From the NCBI GenBank assembly GCA_902633185.1, contig CACPFN010000005.1, positions 1 to 64,000 on the forward strand: a stretch of 64,000 nt of DNA, in the 5' to 3' direction. Positions 43,157 to 51,364 of the stretch are shown here, in pieces. Made by a program: the position numbers and the translations under genes. Source of the DNA: an uncultured Pelagibacteraceae bacterium (GTDB lineage Bacteria; Pseudomonadota; Alphaproteobacteria; Pelagibacterales; Pelagibacteraceae). The stretch's first letter is position 1. Every line of letters begins with the position of its first letter. The notes under the pieces are model-generated. The model saw only the letters and a program-made list of their open reading frames with translations. It searched no databases and had not been told where the DNA came from.

Positions 43157-44941
43157 ATGGCTAAAATGACAACCGAAGAAGCTTTTGTAAAAGTTTTACA
43201 AATGCATGGTATCGAACATTCGTTTGGTATTATTGGTTCTGCATTCATGCCTATTTCTGATCTTTTCCCAGAAGCTGGAATAACTTTTTGGGACGTTGCT
43301 CATGAAACAAATGGTGGATTGATTGCTGATGGTTATACGAGAGCAACAGGAAAAATGTCAATGGTGATTGCTCAAAATGGTCCAGGTATTACAGGACTTG
43401 TTACACCAATAAAAACTGCTTACTGGAATCATACTCCGTTACTATTAGTTACACCACAAGCAGCAAACAAAACTATGGGCCAAGGTGGTTTTCAAGAAGT
43501 AGAGCAAATGAATTTATTTAAAGACATGGTGTGTTATCAAGAAGAAGTTAGAGACCCATCAAGAATGGCAGAAGTTTTAAACAGAGTTATAGAAAAAGCA
43601 TTTAGAGGGTCAGCGCCTGCACAAATAAATGTACCAAGAGATTTTTGGACACAAGTTATAGATATAGAATTACCTCCAATTGTAAGATTTGAAAGACAAG
43701 GTGGTGGGAAAGATGCTGTTGATAGAGCTGCAAAATTATTATCAGAAGCAAAATTCCCAGTAATTTTATCTGGGGCAGGAGTTGTTATAGGAGATGCGAT
43801 TGATGATTGTAAAAAATTAGCAGAAAAGCTTGATGCACCTGTATGTAATGGTTATCAACATAACGATAGTTTTCCAGGAAGCCATCCATTAGCTGTTGGT
43901 CCATTAGGTTACAACGGATCTAAAGCTGCAATGGAGTTAATTTCAAAAGCTGATGTAGTTTTAGCATTAGGAACAAGATTAAATCCATTTTCAACATTAC
44001 CAGGATACGGAATTGATTACTGGCCAAAAGATGCAACAATTATTCAAGTAGATATGAACCCCGATCGTATTGGTTTAACTAAAAAAGTTACAGTTGGTAT
44101 TTGCGGTGATGCTAAAATGGTAGCTCAACAAATATTAGAAAAGCTTTCATCAAATGCTGGAGATAATGGTAGAGAAGATAGAAAAAATCTAATTCATCAA
44201 ACAAAATCTGCATGGTTGCAAACTCTTACGAGTTTAGATCATGAGGATGATGATCCAGGAACTGTTTGGAATAAAGAAGCAAGAGAAAGAGATAAAGATA
44301 GAATGTCTCCAAGACAAGCATGGAGAGCTATTCAAGCTGGAATGCCTGAAGATGTTATAATTTCAAGCGATATTGGAAATAATTGTGCAATTGGTAATGC
44401 ATACCCAACATTTGAAAAACCAAGAAAATATTTGGCACCAGGTTTATTTGGACCTTGTGGTTATGGATTTCCATCTATTCTTGGAGCAAAAATTGGATGC
44501 CCAGATACTCCAGTTATAGGTTTTGCTGGTGATGGAGCATTTGGCATAAGTATGAATGAAATGAGTTCTTGTGCAAGAGAAGAGTGGCCTGCAATAACAA
44601 TGGTAATTTTTAGAAATTATCAATGGGGTGCTGAAAAAAGAAATTCAATTTTATGGTTCGATGATAATTTTGTTGGAACAGAGTTAGATCCAGAATTAAG
44701 TTATGCTAAAGTTGCTAATGCATGTGGTTTAAAAGGTGTTATTGCAAATACAATGGAAGAAACCACTAAAGCTATTAAACAATCATGTGAAGATCAAAAA
44801 AAAGGTATTACTACATTTATCGAAATAATTCTAAATCAAGAATTAGGTGAGCCATTCAGAAGAGATGCTATGAAAAAACCAGTTAAAGTAGCTGGTATCA
44901 GCAAGAGTGATATGAAACCTCAAAAGTCTCTTGTTAGTTGA
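43157..44941 (+). CDS. xsc: Sulfoacetaldehyde acetyltransferase Xsc
   Basis: A 594-residue thiamine-diphosphate enzyme converting sulfoacetaldehyde and phosphate to acetyl phosphate and sulfite. The N-terminal HGIEHSFGIIGSAFMPISDLFPEAG is typical of Xsc and not of acetolactate synthase; HETNGGLIADGYTRATG carries the cofactor-activating Glu region, and GFAGDGAFGISMNEM the ThDP/Mg site. AAGG-type ribosome-binding site AAGAAGGA precedes the ATG. Together with tpa and ald it completes taurine breakdown; the TPP dependence also ties it to thiV. Confidence 0.95.
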   Translation: MAKMTTEEAFVKVLQMHGIEHSFGIIGSAFMPISDLFPEAGITFWDVAHETNGGLIADGYTRATGKMSMVIAQNGPGITGLVTPIKTAYWNHTPLLLVTPQAANKTMGQGGFQEVEQMNLFKDMVCYQEEVRDPSRMAEVLNRVIEKAFRGSAPAQINVPRDFWTQVIDIELPPIVRFERQGGGKDAVDRAAKLLSEAKFPVILSGAGVVIGDAIDDCKKLAEKLDAPVCNGYQHNDSFPGSHPLAVGPLGYNGSKAAMELISKADVVLALGTRLNPFSTLPGYGIDYWPKDATIIQVDMNPDRIGLTKKVTVGICGDAKMVAQQILEKLSSNAGDNGREDRKNLIHQTKSAWLQTLTSLDHEDDDPGTVWNKEARERDKDRMSPRQAWRAIQAGMPEDVIISSDIGNNCAIGNAYPTFEKPRKYLAPGLFGPCGYGFPSILGAKIGCPDTPVIGFAGDGAFGISMNEMSSCAREEWPAITMVIFRNYQWGAEKRNSILWFDDNFVGTELDPELSYAKVANACGLKGVIANTMEETTKAIKQSCEDQKKGITTFIEIILNQELGEPFRRDAMKKPVKVAGISKSDMKPQKSLVS

Positions 44942-44987
44942 GATTAGTAAAATTTCATTATAAAAATAATTAACTGTCAGGAAATAA

Positions 44988-46565
44988 ATGAAAGTTAAGA
45001 ATATTCTTTTTATAATGGCTGATCAACTTAGGTGGGATTACCTTTCATGTTATGGTCATCCACATTTAAAAACTCCTCACTTAGATAGTTTAGCAAAAAA
45101 AGGTGTAATGTTTGAGTCTGCTTATGTTCAAGCACCTGTATGTGGTCCATCAAGAGCATCTTACTACACAGGAAGAACAGTATTTAGTCATGGCTCTACA
45201 TGGAACCAAGTACCACTTCCAATTGGTGAATTAACTATTGGTGATTACTTGAGGCAGTCAGGAATAAAAACTTGTGTTGTCGGCAAAACACATATGAGAC
45301 CTGATATTAATAGCATGAATAGATTGGGAATTTCAAAAACAACAGAAATTGGTTCTGTAGTAATGGAACCGGGGTTTGATCCTTATGAGAGAGATGATGG
45401 TCTGCATCCAAACAACATTATGAAAAAATCTGAAAAAAAATTATCCTATAACGAATGGTTAAATAAATTAGGATATGATGGAGATAATCCATGGGATAGT
45501 TGGGCTAATTCAGTTGAAGGAGAAAATGGAGAAGTTCTTAGTGGATGGAGATTAAGAAATTCAAATAAACCATCTAGGTTACCAGAAAAACATTCAGAAA
45601 CAGCATTTATGACTAATAGAGCAATCGATTTTATAAAAGAAACTAAAGAACAATGGTTTTTACATCTATCGTATATAAAACCACATTGGCCTTATATTGC
45701 ACCTGCGCCATATCATAATATGTATTCACAAAATCAATTTTATCCTGTTCAAAGATCTGATTCAGAAAAAAATATTAATCATCCTGTCTATAAAGCTTTT
45801 ATGGAAAATAGTATTTCAAAAACATTTTCACAAGAAAACGTGAGAGAGACAGTTCTTGCTGGATATATGGGTTTAATTAAACAAATTGATGACAATCTAG
45901 GAAGACTTTTTAAGTTTTTGGAAGAAAATGGGAAGATGCAAGATACTATGATTGTTTTTACATCAGATCATGGTGATTATCATGGTGATCATTGGCTTGG
46001 TGAAAAAGAATTATTTCATGAGCAAATAGTAAAAGTACCAATGATTATTTATGATCCAAGTGAAGAAGCAAATAAAACAAGAGGAAAAAAAGAGAAAAGA
46101 TTTATAGAGGCAATTGATTTACTTCCAACATTTTTAGATGCTGTAGAAAGTAAAGCAAGCAAACATAGACTTGAAGGTTCTTCTTTAATTCCAATTCTAA
46201 GAGATGAAAAAATTAGCAAATGGAGAGAGAGTGTATTTAGCGAGATAGATTATTCATTTAATGAAGCAAGAAAAATTTTAAACATAGGCGCTTCAGAAGC
46301 AAGAGCCTATATGATTAGAAACGATAAATGGAAATATATTTATTATAAAGGTTTTCCACCACAATTATTTGATTTAGAAAAAGATAAAGATGAATTTAAT
46401 GATCTTGGTCAATCTAAAGATCATCAAAATATACTAAATCAAATGAAAGATATTTTACTAGAAAGATTAACAGATCGAAAAAATAGAACTGCCGCTGACG
46501 ATGAATTTGTTTTGAAAGAGAGAGATTATTCTGAGGATGGTGGTATAATGATTGGTGTTTGGTAA
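44988..46565 (+). CDS. Sulfatase-family hydrolase (formylglycine type; sulfatase or phosphonate/phosphate ester hydrolase)
   Basis: A 525-residue alkaline phosphatase superfamily enzyme. ILFIMADQLRWDYLSCYG supplies the first metal Asp residues, CGPSRASYYTGR carries the C52-x-P-S-R formylglycine site, and FTSDHGDYHGDH the other metal ligands. It has no signal peptide, so it acts in the cytoplasm. The CGPxRAS form also occurs in phosphonate monoester hydrolases, so the ester type is open. No sulfatase-maturating enzyme gene is in the window. It begins 46 bases after xsc and may share its transcript; the TRAP genes converge on it with a 1-base gap. Confidence 0.85.
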   Translation: MKVKNILFIMADQLRWDYLSCYGHPHLKTPHLDSLAKKGVMFESAYVQAPVCGPSRASYYTGRTVFSHGSTWNQVPLPIGELTIGDYLRQSGIKTCVVGKTHMRPDINSMNRLGISKTTEIGSVVMEPGFDPYERDDGLHPNNIMKKSEKKLSYNEWLNKLGYDGDNPWDSWANSVEGENGEVLSGWRLRNSNKPSRLPEKHSETAFMTNRAIDFIKETKEQWFLHLSYIKPHWPYIAPAPYHNMYSQNQFYPVQRSDSEKNINHPVYKAFMENSISKTFSQENVRETVLAGYMGLIKQIDDNLGRLFKFLEENGKMQDTMIVFTSDHGDYHGDHWLGEKELFHEQIVKVPMIIYDPSEEANKTRGKKEKRFIEAIDLLPTFLDAVESKASKHRLEGSSLIPILRDEKISKWRESVFSEIDYSFNEARKILNIGASEARAYMIRNDKWKYIYYKGFPPQLFDLEKDKDEFNDLGQSKDHQNILNQMKDILLERLTDRKNRTAADDEFVLKERDYSEDGGIMIGVW

Positions 46566-46566
46566 T

Positions 46567-47877
46567 CTAAGGATACATTAAACTCGGTAAGTACAAACAT
46601 AAAGCTGGAAAAGCTATTAATAATGCAAGTCTAATAACATCAGTAATTAAGAACGGCAAAGTACCAAACCAAATTGTTTGAAGAGGCGTTTTGTTCATTA
46701 CTCCTTTAATTACAAACAAATTCATACCAACTGGAGGTGAAATCAACCCAAATTCAACAACAATTACAGCAAATATTCCAAACCATACTGGATCAATTCC
46801 AGCATCAGCAATTACAGGATAAAAAACAGGAATAGTTAAAAATAACATTGCAAGAGAGTCCATTACAGTTCCAAGAACTAAATAAATAGCGCATATAACT
46901 AAAATAATCCCTAAAGGAGTTAGTTGAAGGTCATTAATAAAATCTACTACTGTGAATGGTAATTGAGTGACTGTTATTAAAAAATTAAAAACACTTGCAC
47001 CAATAACAATTAAATAAAGAGCACCAACAGTTTTAACAGTATCCCATATAGAATTTCTAAGTAGTTCAATCGTTAGTTCACCCCTAAAAAAAATAAATAT
47101 GATCACCAAAATAACCCCAACTGCTGCACTTTCAGTAGCTGTAAAGAAACCAAGATAAAGACCACCCATAATTATCGCGAAGATTAAAAATATTGGAAAA
47201 ACTTTTGTTAGAGCAGATATCCTATCTCTTGCAGTCATTTTTTCTCCATGACCCCCTTGATCAGGGTAAATTACTAAATAAACTCTGATAGCAATCATAT
47301 ATAAAACTACCGCAATCAATCCTGGTATCAGAGCTGCAAAAAATAGTTGCTGTATCGATTGCTCAGTTAAATACGCATAAATTATCAATATTACACTTGG
47401 TGGAATTATAATTCCTAATGTTCCACCTGATGCAACGGAACCACTTATTAATGCATCGCTATACCCGTGTCTTTTCATTTCTGGTCCAGCCATTTGTGAC
47501 ATTGTTGCTGCTGTAGCTATTGAAGATCCACAAATCATTCCAAATCCAGCACACGCACCAACAGTAGACATTGCTAATCCACCTTTATAGTGACCAACTA
47601 CTGCATAGGCTGCATCATATAAATTTCGGGATAAGTTTGCTCTATTTGCAAGATTTCCCATCAAAACGAAAAGAGGCAATACAGACAAAGTGTATTTAGA
47701 GACAGCTTCAAACGGAGCGGTTCCTAAAACAAAAAGAGCTTGCTCAAATCCTGTTATTAAAGCAAAACCAGTAAAACCAACTACTAACATTGAAATACCT
47801 ATTGGCACATTTAATGCCATAAGAATTAGTACAACTAAAAAAGATAACGAACCACTTACAATAGGATCAAAGCTCAT
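46567..47877 (-). CDS. dctM: TRAP transporter large permease (DctM)
   Basis: A 436-residue membrane protein with about twelve spans. The family block GYSDALISGSVASGGTLGIIIPPSVILIIYAYLTEQSI near 145 and EFGLISPPVGMNLFVIKGV near 375 are classic DctM/SiaM sequences. It moves an organic anion with sodium, together with DctQ, whose gene overlaps it by ATGA. The substrate is unknown; neighbouring genes suggest an aromatic or 2-oxo acid. Confidence 0.95.
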   Translation of the reverse strand: MSFDPIVSGSLSFLVVLILMALNVPIGISMLVVGFTGFALITGFEQALFVLGTAPFEAVSKYTLSVLPLFVLMGNLANRANLSRNLYDAAYAVVGHYKGGLAMSTVGACAGFGMICGSSIATAATMSQMAGPEMKRHGYSDALISGSVASGGTLGIIIPPSVILIIYAYLTEQSIQQLFFAALIPGLIAVVLYMIAIRVYLVIYPDQGGHGEKMTARDRISALTKVFPIFLIFAIIMGGLYLGFFTATESAAVGVILVIIFIFFRGELTIELLRNSIWDTVKTVGALYLIVIGASVFNFLITVTQLPFTVVDFINDLQLTPLGIILVICAIYLVLGTVMDSLAMLFLTIPVFYPVIADAGIDPVWFGIFAVIVVEFGLISPPVGMNLFVIKGVMNKTPLQTIWFGTLPFLITDVIRLALLIAFPALCLYLPSLMYP

Positions 47878-48350
47878 GAGTTTTCACTCCTTAAAGCACT
47901 AATTAACCAAAAAACTATAGCAACAACACTTAACCACATGCCAACTGACGCTGCATAATAAAAAGGATAAAAATATATTTCTAAATCAATAGTTACTCTT
48001 TCATTTTTAAAAAAAGCCATAGCTTCATTTGTTGTTGCATATGCCATCATGGACATAATTACTATCATTAAAATAAATCTAAAAATGTTTATGAAAATTT
48101 GAAAGGTATTATTGGAGACATTTTTAATAAAATCAGCAGAAACATTTGCATTTAAAAAGAAAGCTCTTGGCATTGCTAAGAATGCAACCAAGGCCATCCC
48201 AAATTCAACTAATTCAATTGTTCCTGTAACAGGAGAATTTAGAAATCTTCTACCAAAGACATCACAAAAAGTTAGTATAGCTAAAGATAATAATATTAAT
48301 CCTGATATAATTGCTGAAAGATCAAATATGTAATTAATTTTAAATTTCAT
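47874..48350 (-). CDS. dctQ: TRAP transporter small permease (DctQ)
   Basis: A 158-residue, four-span protein with the DctQ pattern: FCDVFGRRFLNSPVTGTIELVEFGMALVAFLAMPRAF in the first half. It anchors and helps the large permease. It precedes dctM with a 4-base overlap. The binding protein (dctP) lies beyond the divergent FAH-family gene, so the TRAP genes are split in two transcripts. Confidence 0.93.
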   Translation of the reverse strand: MKFKINYIFDLSAIISGLILLSLAILTFCDVFGRRFLNSPVTGTIELVEFGMALVAFLAMPRAFFLNANVSADFIKNVSNNTFQIFINIFRFILMIVIMSMMAYATTNEAMAFFKNERVTIDLEIYFYPFYYAASVGMWLSVVAIVFWLISALRSENS

Positions 48351-48351
48351 T

Positions 48352-48376
48352 TGATAAACTTTCTTCTAATTTATCA
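48352..48376. promoter_or_regulatory. Inverted repeat TGATAAA-N11-TTTATCA
   Basis: A perfect 7-bp inverted repeat occupies the 53-base gap between divergent dctQ and the FAH-family gene, with TGATAAA at 48352-48358 and TTTATCA at 48370-48376. It is a good candidate operator for a dimeric regulator controlling both transcripts; GntR-type regulators often serve TRAP loci. No regulator gene is beside it. Confidence 0.4.
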
Positions 48377-48403
48377 GAGATTAACGTATAAAGTTATAAA
48401 AAT

Positions 48404-49261
48404 ATGAAATTTGTCTCATTCAATCATGATAACAGTGAAAAGTTTGGAATTATTGAAAATAATTTAATAACTGATTTAACTGGAAAGATAGATGGAGCTT
48501 TAAGTTTAAAAGAATTAATAAAGATAAAAAAGATAAAAGAAGCAAAAGAATATGCAAAGAGTAATCCAGGCTCAATAAAGCCCGATGAAATTAAATATTC
48601 TCCTTTAATACCTAATCCAGGTAAAATTATATGTGTTGGTTTGAATTACAGTGAACATGTAAAAGAAACAAACCGTACTGTTGAGGAAAACCCAGTAATA
48701 TTTCACAGATTTCCAGAAAGCCAAACAGCTCATATGCAAGCAATACAAAGACCAACTGTATCAGAAAGTTTAGACTTTGAAGGAGAAATGGCAGTGATAA
48801 TGGGTGAGGGTGGTAAACACATCAAACCAGAGGATGCATTAAAGCACATCGTTGGTTTTTCTTGTTACAACGAAAGTACAATTAGAGAGTGGCAAAGACA
48901 TACCAGACAATTTGGTATGGGAAAAAATTTTGAAAAGACAGGAAGTTTTGGTCCTCACATGGTTTTAGCAGAGGACATTGCAGATTATAAAAGTTTAACA
49001 ATAGAGACTAGGCTTAATGGTGAAGTAATGCAAAATGCTAAACTAAGTCAATTAATTTTCGATATACCAATTTTAATTTCATATGTATCCAAAGCTATGG
49101 CATGGAGATCAGGTGATGTTTTGGTAACAGGAACTCCTGGTGGAGTAGGCTTTAAAAGAAATCCACCTGTTTTTATGAAACCAGGAGACAATGTTGAAGT
49201 CGAAATCACTGATATTGGTGTTTTATCTAATACTATTAAGGATGAAATAATCTCAAATTAG
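48404..49261 (+). CDS. Fumarylacetoacetate hydrolase (FAH) family enzyme
   Basis: A 285-residue protein with the FAH catalytic core: IICVGLNYSEHVKET, PVIFHRFPESQTAH, the metal ligands in SLDFEGEMAVIMGE, and MAWRSGDVLVTGTPGGVGFKRNPPVFMKPGD near the end. Members hydrolyse or decarboxylate 2,4-dioxo acids (acylpyruvate hydrolase, hydroxyhexadienedioate isomerase, oxaloacetate decarboxylase). Beside an extradiol dioxygenase and a FAD monooxygenase, a step after ring cleavage is likely. It begins the transcript leading to dctP (35-base gap). Confidence 0.9.
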   Translation: MKFVSFNHDNSEKFGIIENNLITDLTGKIDGALSLKELIKIKKIKEAKEYAKSNPGSIKPDEIKYSPLIPNPGKIICVGLNYSEHVKETNRTVEENPVIFHRFPESQTAHMQAIQRPTVSESLDFEGEMAVIMGEGGKHIKPEDALKHIVGFSCYNESTIREWQRHTRQFGMGKNFEKTGSFGPHMVLAEDIADYKSLTIETRLNGEVMQNAKLSQLIFDIPILISYVSKAMAWRSGDVLVTGTPGGVGFKRNPPVFMKPGDNVEVEITDIGVLSNTIKDEIISN

Positions 49262-49296
49262 AGTTAAAATTTAATATAAATTTTAGAGGGAGAAAT

Positions 49297-50310
49297 ATGA
49301 AAAACAAAATAATTGGATTTGTTTTTGGTGTTTTAAGTTTAGGTATAGTAAATGCTGCTTCAGCAACTGAACTTAAACTTGCAACATTTGAGCCACCAAA
49401 AGCATTTATCGCAAGCAAAATTCTTGCTGCATGGGCTGATAAAGTAAACGAATGTTCAGCTGGAGCAGTTAATGTTAAAATGTTTGCAGGAGGTGTGTTA
49501 GGAAAACCACCACAACAATATGATATTGTTACAAAAGGTGTAGCAGACATTTCATGGACGGTACTTGGATATATCGGAGGACAGTTTCCATTGAGTTCTG
49601 TAATAGAGTTACCTTTTTTAACGAAAACTTCAAAAGCAGGATCTAGAGCTTTAAATACTCTTTATGAAGAGGGTTACTTAGATAAAGAGATGGCAGGAAT
49701 TAAACTAATTGGTTTACATTCTAATCCTGGATATCAAATACATATGAAGTCAGATAAAGTTGTAAGACCTGCTGACTTCAAAGGTAAGAAAATGAGAGTA
49801 CCAAGTAAAATTGCTGGAACAATTTTAAAAACTCTTGGAGCAACTGGTGTAAGAGTGCCAGCTCCTGGAACATCGGAAGCACTTAACAAAGGTGTAATTG
49901 ATGGAACTCCATTCCCTTACACAGCAATCGGATCTTTCAGACTATTTGATGTAACTAAATATCACACGGAAGTTAACATAACTAATGCAACATTTGGTTT
50001 GATAATGAACCAAGGTAAATATGATGGTTTATCAGCTAAAGGCAAAGGCTGTGTAGATAAATTTAGTGGTCAGTGGTTCGGTGACTGGGCGTCTGGATTA
50101 ATAGATAGTCAAAATGCTAAAATGAGAGTTGAGGTAGAGAATAAACCTGGACATGAGATCATAGTAGCTTCTGATGATGTTATAGCTGAATATAAGAAAA
50201 TATTAGCACCTATCGAAGCAAACTGGCTTGCTGAAATGAAAGGCAAAGGCCTTGATGGTGACGCAGTTCTAAAAAGAGCAAGACAAATAATATCTAAAAT
50301 AGACGGTTAA
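49297..50310 (+). CDS. dctP: TRAP transporter periplasmic binding protein (DctP)
   Basis: A 337-residue DctP-family protein with a signal peptide (about 1-22, ending ASA). FAGGVLGKPPQQYDIVTKGVADISW and GLHSNPGYQIHMKSDKVVRPADFKGKKMRVPSKIAG contain the conserved ligand-binding areas; an Arg in KMRVPS usually salt-bridges the substrate carboxylate. It delivers an organic acid to DctQM. A strong terminator follows the gene. Ribosome-binding site AGAGGGAG is clear. Confidence 0.95.
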   Translation: MKNKIIGFVFGVLSLGIVNAASATELKLATFEPPKAFIASKILAAWADKVNECSAGAVNVKMFAGGVLGKPPQQYDIVTKGVADISWTVLGYIGGQFPLSSVIELPFLTKTSKAGSRALNTLYEEGYLDKEMAGIKLIGLHSNPGYQIHMKSDKVVRPADFKGKKMRVPSKIAGTILKTLGATGVRVPAPGTSEALNKGVIDGTPFPYTAIGSFRLFDVTKYHTEVNITNATFGLIMNQGKYDGLSAKGKGCVDKFSGQWFGDWASGLIDSQNAKMRVEVENKPGHEIIVASDDVIAEYKKILAPIEANWLAEMKGKGLDGDAVLKRARQIISKIDG

Positions 50311-50324
50311 TTTAAACCTAATTT

Positions 50325-50358
50325 TTGAGCCTGCATTAAATAATGCAGGCTCAATTTT
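50325..50358 (+). terminator. Intrinsic terminator after dctP
   Basis: TTGAGCCTGCATT-AAAT-AATGCAGGCTCAA is a perfect 13-bp stem with a 4-base loop followed by TTTT. It ends the FAH-dctP transcript, separating it from the dioxygenase gene 20 bases on. Confidence 0.92.
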
Positions 50359-50377
50359 AATCCTGTATAATAATTGA

Positions 50378-51352
50378 ATGGCAATAAATGCATTAAGCTA
50401 CATCGGTGTTAATTCAGATCGAATTGAAGACTGGTCAGATTATTCAAGAAAATGTTTAGGAATGCAACAGGTGGATAGAGCAAAAGATTCTCTTTCATTT
50501 AGAATGGATGATCAAAAGCAAAGATTAGTTGTAACAGGAGACACTGGAGACAGTCTGGCCTTCATGGGCTGGGAAGTTGAGAAAAAAGAAGATTTAAAAA
50601 TGTATGCTGATCGTCTTGAGAATAATAATATCCCAGTAACTCATGGACAATCCTCATTTGCAGATAAAAGATTTGTTAAAGATTTAATTTATTTTAAAGA
50701 CCCTCAGGGTAATCAGATAGAATTAATATTTGATCCAATGAAAGATAGTGATCCTTTTAAACCATCTAGACCAATTTCAGGATTTAAAACTGGTGCATTA
50801 GGAATGGGCCATGTTGTTTTACATGCTAAAGATTTTAATAAACTTGTTCCCTTTTATAAGGACCTTTTAGATTTTAAAATCAGTGATTATAGCAATACGC
50901 CAATATCATTATGTTTCTTTCATGTTAATGGTAGACATCATAGTTTTGCATTGTTTGGATCGGGTCAACAAGGGTTTCACCATTTTATGGTTGAGTACAA
51001 TTCTTTAGATGATGTTGGACAGGGATATGACTTAATGAATTTAAAAGACGACAAAATTGCTTATACAATGGGAAGGCATACTAATGATTACATGACTTCA
51101 TTTTATTCAATAACTCCTTCAGGATTCTTTGTAGAAAATGGATGGGGTGGAAGAATAATTGACCCTAAGACGTGGGAAGCCATTGAAACTTTTGAAGGCC
51201 CAAGCTTTTGGGGACATGAAAGATTATATTTGCCAGAAGAAGAAAGAAAAAAATTTAGAGATAAAAGAATGCAAACTGCTGCAGAAGGTAAACAAGCTCC
51301 TTTATTAGTTGATTGCCCTTGGTTATATTCCAATATAGCTAAAAAGAAATAA
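50378..51352 (+). CDS. Type I extradiol ring-cleavage dioxygenase
   Basis: A 324-residue two-domain vicinal-oxygen-chelate protein of the 2,3-dihydroxybiphenyl/catechol dioxygenase family. All active-site residues appear in the second domain: H145 (GMGH), H187/H188 (GRHHSFA), H201/H202 (GFHHFM), H234 (GRHTND), Y243 (SFY) and E253 (VENGWGG). The iron site and acid-base residues are thus intact, so the enzyme should cleave a catechol next to its hydroxyls. The ring substrate is unknown. It leads the monooxygenase gene by 13 bases. Confidence 0.9.
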   Translation: MAINALSYIGVNSDRIEDWSDYSRKCLGMQQVDRAKDSLSFRMDDQKQRLVVTGDTGDSLAFMGWEVEKKEDLKMYADRLENNNIPVTHGQSSFADKRFVKDLIYFKDPQGNQIELIFDPMKDSDPFKPSRPISGFKTGALGMGHVVLHAKDFNKLVPFYKDLLDFKISDYSNTPISLCFFHVNGRHHSFALFGSGQQGFHHFMVEYNSLDDVGQGYDLMNLKDDKIAYTMGRHTNDYMTSFYSITPSGFFVENGWGGRIIDPKTWEAIETFEGPSFWGHERLYLPEEERKKFRDKRMQTAAEGKQAPLLVDCPWLYSNIAKKK

Positions 51353-51364
51353 ATTTAATAACTA

